Of a stretch of DNA of 64,000 nt, positions 60,020 to 64,000 are shown piece after piece (positions within the stretch are counted from its first letter, which is position 1; every line of letters begins with the position of its first letter). The position numbers and the translations under genes are program-made. The notes under the pieces are model-generated. The model ran no database searches. It saw only the letters and a list, made by a program, of their open reading frames with translations, and was not told where the DNA came from. The DNA is from Burkholderiales bacterium. GTDB lineage: Bacteria > Pseudomonadota > Gammaproteobacteria > Burkholderiales > Casimicrobiaceae. Location: positions 186,001 to 250,000 of the forward strand of contig CAJPFI010000006.1 of NCBI GenBank assembly GCA_905339295.1. Reading direction: 5' to 3'.

Positions 60020-61888
60020 TTGAAACCGACGGACATCGCGCATCCGGACTACTTTCACAAGGTTGTCGATTGCCAATGGGCGTGCCCGGCGCACACGCCC
60101 GTCCCCGAGTACATCAGGCTGATCTCGCAGGGTCGCTACGACGACGCCTACCTGATCAACTGGAAGTCGAACGTGTTCCCGGGAATCCTCGGGCGCACCT
60201 GCGACCGCCCTTGCGAGCCGGCCTGCCGGCGGGTGCGCGTCGAGGAGGGTTCGCCCGAGCATCGCAAGGCGCACCTGAAGCCCGAGGCGGTCGCGATCTG
60301 CCGCCTCAAGCGGGCGGCGGCCGACTACAAGGGTGACATCCGCCCGCGGTTGCCGAAGCCCGCTCCCAAAGGGAACGGCAAGCGGGTCGCGCTGGTCGGC
60401 GCCGGTCCCGCGTCGCTCACGGTCGCGCGCGACCTCGCGCCGCTGGGCTACGAGTGCGTGGTGTTCGACGGCGATCCCAAGGCCGGCGGCATGATGCGCA
60501 CGCAGATCCCCAAGTTCCGGCTGCCCGATCGCGTGATCGACGAGGAGTGCGGCTACATCCTCGACCTCGGCATCGACTTCCGCGGCGGCACGCGCATCGA
60601 CTCGATGGCCGCGCTCCTCGAGCAGGGCTACGACGCGGTCTTCGTCGGCAGCGGCGCGCCGCGCGGCCGCGACCTCGACATCCCGGGGCGCCAGGCCGCG
60701 GCGAAGCACATCCACATCGGCATCGACTGGCTCTCGTCGGTGTCGTTCGGCCACACGACGTCGATCGGCAAGCGCGTCGTCGTGCTCGGCGGCGGCAACA
60801 CGGCGATGGACTGCTGCCGCAGCGCGCGCCGGCTCGGCGGCGAGAAGGTCGACGTCGTCGTGCGCTCGGGCTTCGACGGGATGAAGGCGTCGCCGTGGGA
60901 GAAGGAGGACGCGCAGCACGAGGGCATCCCGATCCACAACTTCCTCGTGCCCAGGGCGTTCCTGCACGAGAACGGGAAGCTCACCGGCATCACGTTCGAC
61001 AAGGTGGAGGCGCGCTACGACGACAAGGGCCGGCGCGAGCTCGTGCCGACCGGCGAGCCGGAAGTGCGCTTCGAGTGCGACGACGTGCTGGTCGCGGTCG
61101 GGCAGGAGAACGCGTACCCGTGGATCGAGCGCGGGCTCGGCATCGAGTTCGACCGCTGGAACATGCCGGTGGTCGACAAGGCGACGATGGCCTCGACGCG
61201 GCCCGGGGTCTACTTCGGCGGCGACGCGGCGTTCGGGCCGAAGAACATCATCTGGGCGGTCGCGCACGGCCACGACGCCGCGATCTCGATCGACAAGCAT
61301 TGCCGCGGCGAGGACGTCGCGAAGCGCCCCGGGCCCACGTTCCTGCTCGTGTCGCAGAAGATGGGCATCCACGAGTGGAGCTACGACAACGCGATCACCA
61401 GCGACAAGCGCCACCGCGTGCCGCTCAAGGACACGGTGATCGCGCTGAAGGACATCCGGCAGGAGGTCGAGCTGGGCTTCGACGCGCGCCTCGCGTTCGC
61501 CGAGGCGCAGCGCTGCCTCAACTGCGACGTGCAGACGGTGTTCACCGACCGGCTGTGCATCGAGTGCGACGCCTGCGTCGACATCTGCCCGATGGACTGC
61601 ATCACGTTCACCGCGAACGGCGACGAGGCCGACCTGCGCGGGCGGCTTCGCGCCCCGGCGGTGAACCGGACGCAGGACCTCTACGTGTCGGGCACGCTCG
61701 CCAGCAAGCGCGTGATGGCCAAGGACGAGGACGTGTGCCTGCACTGCGGGCTGTGCGCGGAGCGCTGCCCGACCGGCGCCTGGGACATGAAGAAGTCCTA
61801 CATCGAGATGAGCCACTGCGGCGATACGCCGCGCGTGCACCTGCCGAAATCCGCTCCCGCGCCGGCGGTCGCCGAGGCGGCGGAGTAG
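60020..61888 (+). CDS. NAD(P)H-binding FAD/iron-sulfur subunit, KorC-like (GltD-type with ferredoxin domain)
   Basis: The 622-residue protein has an N-terminal GltD-like 4Fe-4S part (C-Q-W-A-C-P-A-H-T-P-V-P, C-D-R-P-C-E-P-A-C), two dinucleotide-binding motifs (V-A-L-V-G-A-G-P-A-S-L near 125-135, V-V-V-L-G-G-G-N-T-A-M near 248-258) and a C-terminal 8Fe ferredoxin (C-I-E-C-D-A-C-V-D-I-C-P and C-L-H-C-G-L-C-A-E-R-C-P). The layout is that of KorC, which links NADP+ with ferredoxin and the KorAB 2-oxoglutarate:ferredoxin oxidoreductase of Thauera. The TTG at 60020 is used since AGGAG (60010-60014) is well placed. korA-like follows after 4 bp. Confidence 0.87.
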   Translation: MKPTDIAHPDYFHKVVDCQWACPAHTPVPEYIRLISQGRYDDAYLINWKSNVFPGILGRTCDRPCEPACRRVRVEEGSPEHRKAHLKPEAVAICRLKRAAADYKGDIRPRLPKPAPKGNGKRVALVGAGPASLTVARDLAPLGYECVVFDGDPKAGGMMRTQIPKFRLPDRVIDEECGYILDLGIDFRGGTRIDSMAALLEQGYDAVFVGSGAPRGRDLDIPGRQAAAKHIHIGIDWLSSVSFGHTTSIGKRVVVLGGGNTAMDCCRSARRLGGEKVDVVVRSGFDGMKASPWEKEDAQHEGIPIHNFLVPRAFLHENGKLTGITFDKVEARYDDKGRRELVPTGEPEVRFECDDVLVAVGQENAYPWIERGLGIEFDRWNMPVVDKATMASTRPGVYFGGDAAFGPKNIIWAVAHGHDAAISIDKHCRGEDVAKRPGPTFLLVSQKMGIHEWSYDNAITSDKRHRVPLKDTVIALKDIRQEVELGFDARLAFAEAQRCLNCDVQTVFTDRLCIECDACVDICPMDCITFTANGDEADLRGRLRAPAVNRTQDLYVSGTLASKRVMAKDEDVCLHCGLCAERCPTGAWDMKKSYIEMSHCGDTPRVHLPKSAPAPAVAEAAE

Positions 61889-61892
61889 CGCG

Positions 61893-63749
61893 ATGCGGCC
61901 GCTCGAGCGCACCAACGACTTCGTCGTCAAGTTCGCGAACGTCAACGGATCGGGATCGGCTTCCGCGAACGGACTGTTCGCCAAGGCGATCCTGCGCATG
62001 GGCGTGCCCGTCGCGGCGCGAAACATCTTCCCGTCGAACATCCAGGGCATGCCGACCTGGTACGAGGTGCGCGTCGTCGAGGACGGATGGCGCGGCCGTC
62101 GCGGCGGCGTCGACCTGATGGTCGCGATGAACCCGGAGACGTGGAAGGCGGACCTGGCCGAGGTCGAGCCCGGCGGCTACCTGCTCCACGATGCGACGAA
62201 GCCGCTCGCGGCGGACCGCATGCGCGCCGACGTGACCGCCGTCGGCGTCCCGCTCACGGCACTGTGCCACGAGGCGTTCTCCGACGCGCGCCAGCGGCAG
62301 CTGTTCAAGAACATCGTCTACCTCGGCAGCCTCGCGTCGCTGCTCTCGATCGACCCCGAGCTCGTCGAGGCGATGCTCGCCGAGCAGTACCGGGGCAAGG
62401 CGCCGCTGCTCGAGGCGAACCGGCAGGCGTTCCGGCTGGGCTTCGACTGGACGCGCGAGCACGCCGGGCCGATCGGGCTCAGGGTCGAGCGGCGCGACCG
62501 CGTCGGCGACCGCATCTTCGTCGACGGCAACAGCGCGGCGGCGCTGGGCGCGGTGTACGGCGGGGCGACCGTGTGCGCGTGGTACCCGATCACGCCGTCG
62601 ACGTCCCTCGCCGAGGCGTTCATGCGCTACTGCCGCAAGTTCCGGGTCGACAAGGCGACCGGCAAGCACCGTTACGCGATCGTGCAGGCCGAGGACGAGC
62701 TCGCCTCGATCGGCATGGTCGTGGGCGCCGGCTGGAACGGCGCGCGCGCGTTCACGGCGACGTCCGGCCCCGGCATCTCGCTGATGCAGGAATTCATCGG
62801 GCTCGCCTACTTCGCCGAGATTCCCGCGGTGCTGTTCGACGTGCAGCGCGGCAGTCCGTCGACCGGCATGCCGACCAAGACGCAGCAGGCGGACGTCCTG
62901 TCGGCAGCCTACGCGTCGCACGGCGACACCAAGCATCCGCTGCTCTTCCCCGAGGATCCGACCGAGGCGTTCGAGATGGGCGCGCAGGCGTTCGACCTCG
63001 CCGACCGCCTGCAGACGCCGGTGTTCGTGATGCTCGAGCTGGACATCGGGATGCAGGACTGGCTCACCGCGCCGTTCCGCTGGGACGACTCGCGCGCGCT
63101 CGACCGCGGCAAGGTGATGAGCGCCGAGGAGCTCGAGGCGGGCCGCGACTTCGGCCGCTACCTCGACGTCGACGGGGACGGCATTGCCTGCCGCACGCTG
63201 CCCGGCACCCACCCGAGGCGCGGGGCGTACTTCACGCGCGGCACGTCGAAGGACCGCTACGCGCGCTACACCGAGGAGGGCCCGGCGTACGTCGACAACA
63301 TGCAGCGGCTTCTGCGCAAGTTCGAGACGGCGAAATCGCTCGTCCCCGGGCCGGTGATCGAGCGCGCCGCGCAGCCGACGCGCGCCGGGATCGTCTGGTA
63401 CGGCTCGACCGGCGCGCCGATGGCCGAGTCGCTCGCTGCGCTGGAAGGGCAGGGCATCCATCTCGACCGGATGCGCGTCCGCGCCTTCCCGTTCGCGGAC
63501 GCGATCCCGGAGTTCGTCGCCGCGCACGACCGCGTGTTCGTGGTCGAGCAGAACCGCGACGCGCAGTTGCGCGCGCTGCTGGTCAACGAGTGCGGCATCG
63601 CGCCCGACAAGCTGATCGCGGTCCTCCATTACGACGGCAACCCGCTGACGGCGCGCTTCATCACCAGCGAGATCGGCGAGAAGGCGCGCGCGCTGGGCAT
63701 CGCGAGCCGGATGCCGGTGGAAGGCCGGCAGAAGAGCGCCGCCGATTGA
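61893..63749 (+). CDS. korA: 2-Oxoacid:ferredoxin oxidoreductase, gamma-alpha fusion subunit (KorA-like)
   Basis: The 618-residue protein joins an N-terminal gamma domain (N-V-N-G-S-G-S-A-S-A-N-G-L-F near 17-30) with the alpha-type pyruvate/2-oxoacid oxidoreductase domain (W-Y-P-I-T-P-S-T-S-L near 230, A-T-S-G-P-G-I-S-L near 290, Q-R-G-S-P-S-T-G-M-P-T near 325) and a C-terminal transketolase-like part. With KorB it oxidises a 2-oxoacid to an acyl-CoA and reduces ferredoxin. The beta subunit starts 93 bp later. The precise oxoacid (2-oxoglutarate or another) is inferred from KorABC. Confidence 0.9.
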   Translation: MRPLERTNDFVVKFANVNGSGSASANGLFAKAILRMGVPVAARNIFPSNIQGMPTWYEVRVVEDGWRGRRGGVDLMVAMNPETWKADLAEVEPGGYLLHDATKPLAADRMRADVTAVGVPLTALCHEAFSDARQRQLFKNIVYLGSLASLLSIDPELVEAMLAEQYRGKAPLLEANRQAFRLGFDWTREHAGPIGLRVERRDRVGDRIFVDGNSAAALGAVYGGATVCAWYPITPSTSLAEAFMRYCRKFRVDKATGKHRYAIVQAEDELASIGMVVGAGWNGARAFTATSGPGISLMQEFIGLAYFAEIPAVLFDVQRGSPSTGMPTKTQQADVLSAAYASHGDTKHPLLFPEDPTEAFEMGAQAFDLADRLQTPVFVMLELDIGMQDWLTAPFRWDDSRALDRGKVMSAEELEAGRDFGRYLDVDGDGIACRTLPGTHPRRGAYFTRGTSKDRYARYTEEGPAYVDNMQRLLRKFETAKSLVPGPVIERAAQPTRAGIVWYGSTGAPMAESLAALEGQGIHLDRMRVRAFPFADAIPEFVAAHDRVFVVEQNRDAQLRALLVNECGIAPDKLIAVLHYDGNPLTARFITSEIGEKARALGIASRMPVEGRQKSAAD

Positions 63750-63842
63750 CACCGGGCTCGCTGCAATGGTCGATCGCTCGTTGTGGTACTCGCTGACTGC
63801 CGTCCCCGGCACCGACTTCCGACCTCCGACTCCTGGCTCCCG

Positions 63843-64000
63843 ATGACCTATCTCGCGAAACCGAAGATCCACCACCCGTCGCTGCCGGTCAACGCGCTCG
63901 GCTTCACGCGGCGCGACTACGAGGGCCCGGTGTCGACGCTGTGCGCGGGCTGCGGGCACGATTCGATCAGCGCGGCGATCATTCAGGCGTTCTTCGACCT
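63843..64000 (+). CDS. korB: 2-Oxoacid:ferredoxin oxidoreductase beta subunit, 5' part (KorB-like)
   Basis: Only the first 52 codons are in the window, starting with ATG at 63843 (M-T-Y-L-A-K-P-K-I-H-H-P). They include the T-L-C-A-G-C-G-H-D-S segment that is diagnostic of the thiamine-diphosphate and 4Fe-4S beta subunit. The gene runs off the right edge. It completes the KorC-A-B order with the two genes to its left. Confidence 0.9.
   Translation, partial: MTYLAKPKIHHPSLPVNALGFTRRDYEGPVSTLCAGCGHDSISAAIIQAFFD

Overview
The window looks like one continuous piece of a very GC-rich (roughly 70 %) Gram-negative chromosome, most likely a betaproteobacterium with Azoarcus/Aromatoleum/Thauera-like metabolism. 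Reasons: a phenylacetyl-CoA (paa) operon with PaaX and the hydratase-less PaaN, a KorABC-type 2-oxoacid:ferredoxin oxidoreductase fused to an NAD(P)H module, TonB-dependent receptor, lipoproteins, LysM/BON protein, and an anaerobic-type indoleacetate gene set. This is inferred from gene content only. No rRNA, tRNA, CRISPR, insertion sequence or phage gene was seen. Genes are tightly packed, with many 1-4 bp stop/start overlaps.

Region 1 (2-13742, + strand): one continuous gene string that matches the anaerobic indole-3-acetate (auxin) degradation set. It encodes an acyl-CoA ligase (cut by the window edge), HyuA and HyuB hydantoinase-like subunits, an acyl-CoA dehydrogenase, small and large subunits of a B12-dependent acyl-CoA mutase, the FAD, 2Fe-2S and molybdenum subunits of a xanthine-oxidase-family hydroxylase, a class III CoA-transferase and a lone periplasmic binding protein. 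The implied route is ring hydroxylation to 2-oxo-indoleacetate, ATP-driven lactam opening, CoA transfer, carbon-skeleton rearrangement and oxidative decarboxylation toward 2-aminobenzoyl-CoA. A strong two-way hairpin closes it at 13751-13782.

Region 2 (13790-28479): a mixed block. It holds an AidB-like acyl-CoA dehydrogenase, pobA, an MliC-like lipoprotein, an inositol-monophosphatase-family enzyme, a 2H phosphoesterase, a four-gene ABC importer, a Kbp-like BON/LysM protein, a phosphoribosyltransferase with a convergent alpha/beta hydrolase, a pair resembling the 10-methyl fatty acid enzymes TmsB/TmsA, and an Asp-rich small reading frame.

Region 3 (28452-39565): paaX divergent from paaABCDE-paaN-paaG-paaH-paaI-paaK, the aerobic hybrid phenylacetate pathway. 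A 21-bp inverted repeat lies between paaD and paaE. paaJ is not in the window; two more crotonases (50908-52537) lie further on.

Region 4 (39866-44206): a metallo-beta-lactamase-fold protein lacking the usual D-H metal pair, a flavin monooxygenase plus tiny DUF2783 partner resembling 3-hydroxyphenylacetate 6-hydroxylase MhaAB, and homogentisate dioxygenase.

Region 5 (44239-50647): a minus-strand operon of LytTR response regulator, TonB-dependent receptor and two LytS-type kinases. The second kinase has lost its phosphoacceptor His and N-box Asn. A small exported protein lies upstream.

Region 6 (50908-64000): two crotonases, two overlapping lipoproteins, a META-domain lipoprotein overlapping an IclR regulator, a large uncharacterised protein, selD-small membrane protein-nei in overlapping order, and a KorC/KorA/KorB-type oxidoreductase cut by the right edge. 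Such an enzyme supplies reduced ferredoxin for aromatic-ring reduction in Thauera, which would suit the aminobenzoyl-CoA product of region 1.
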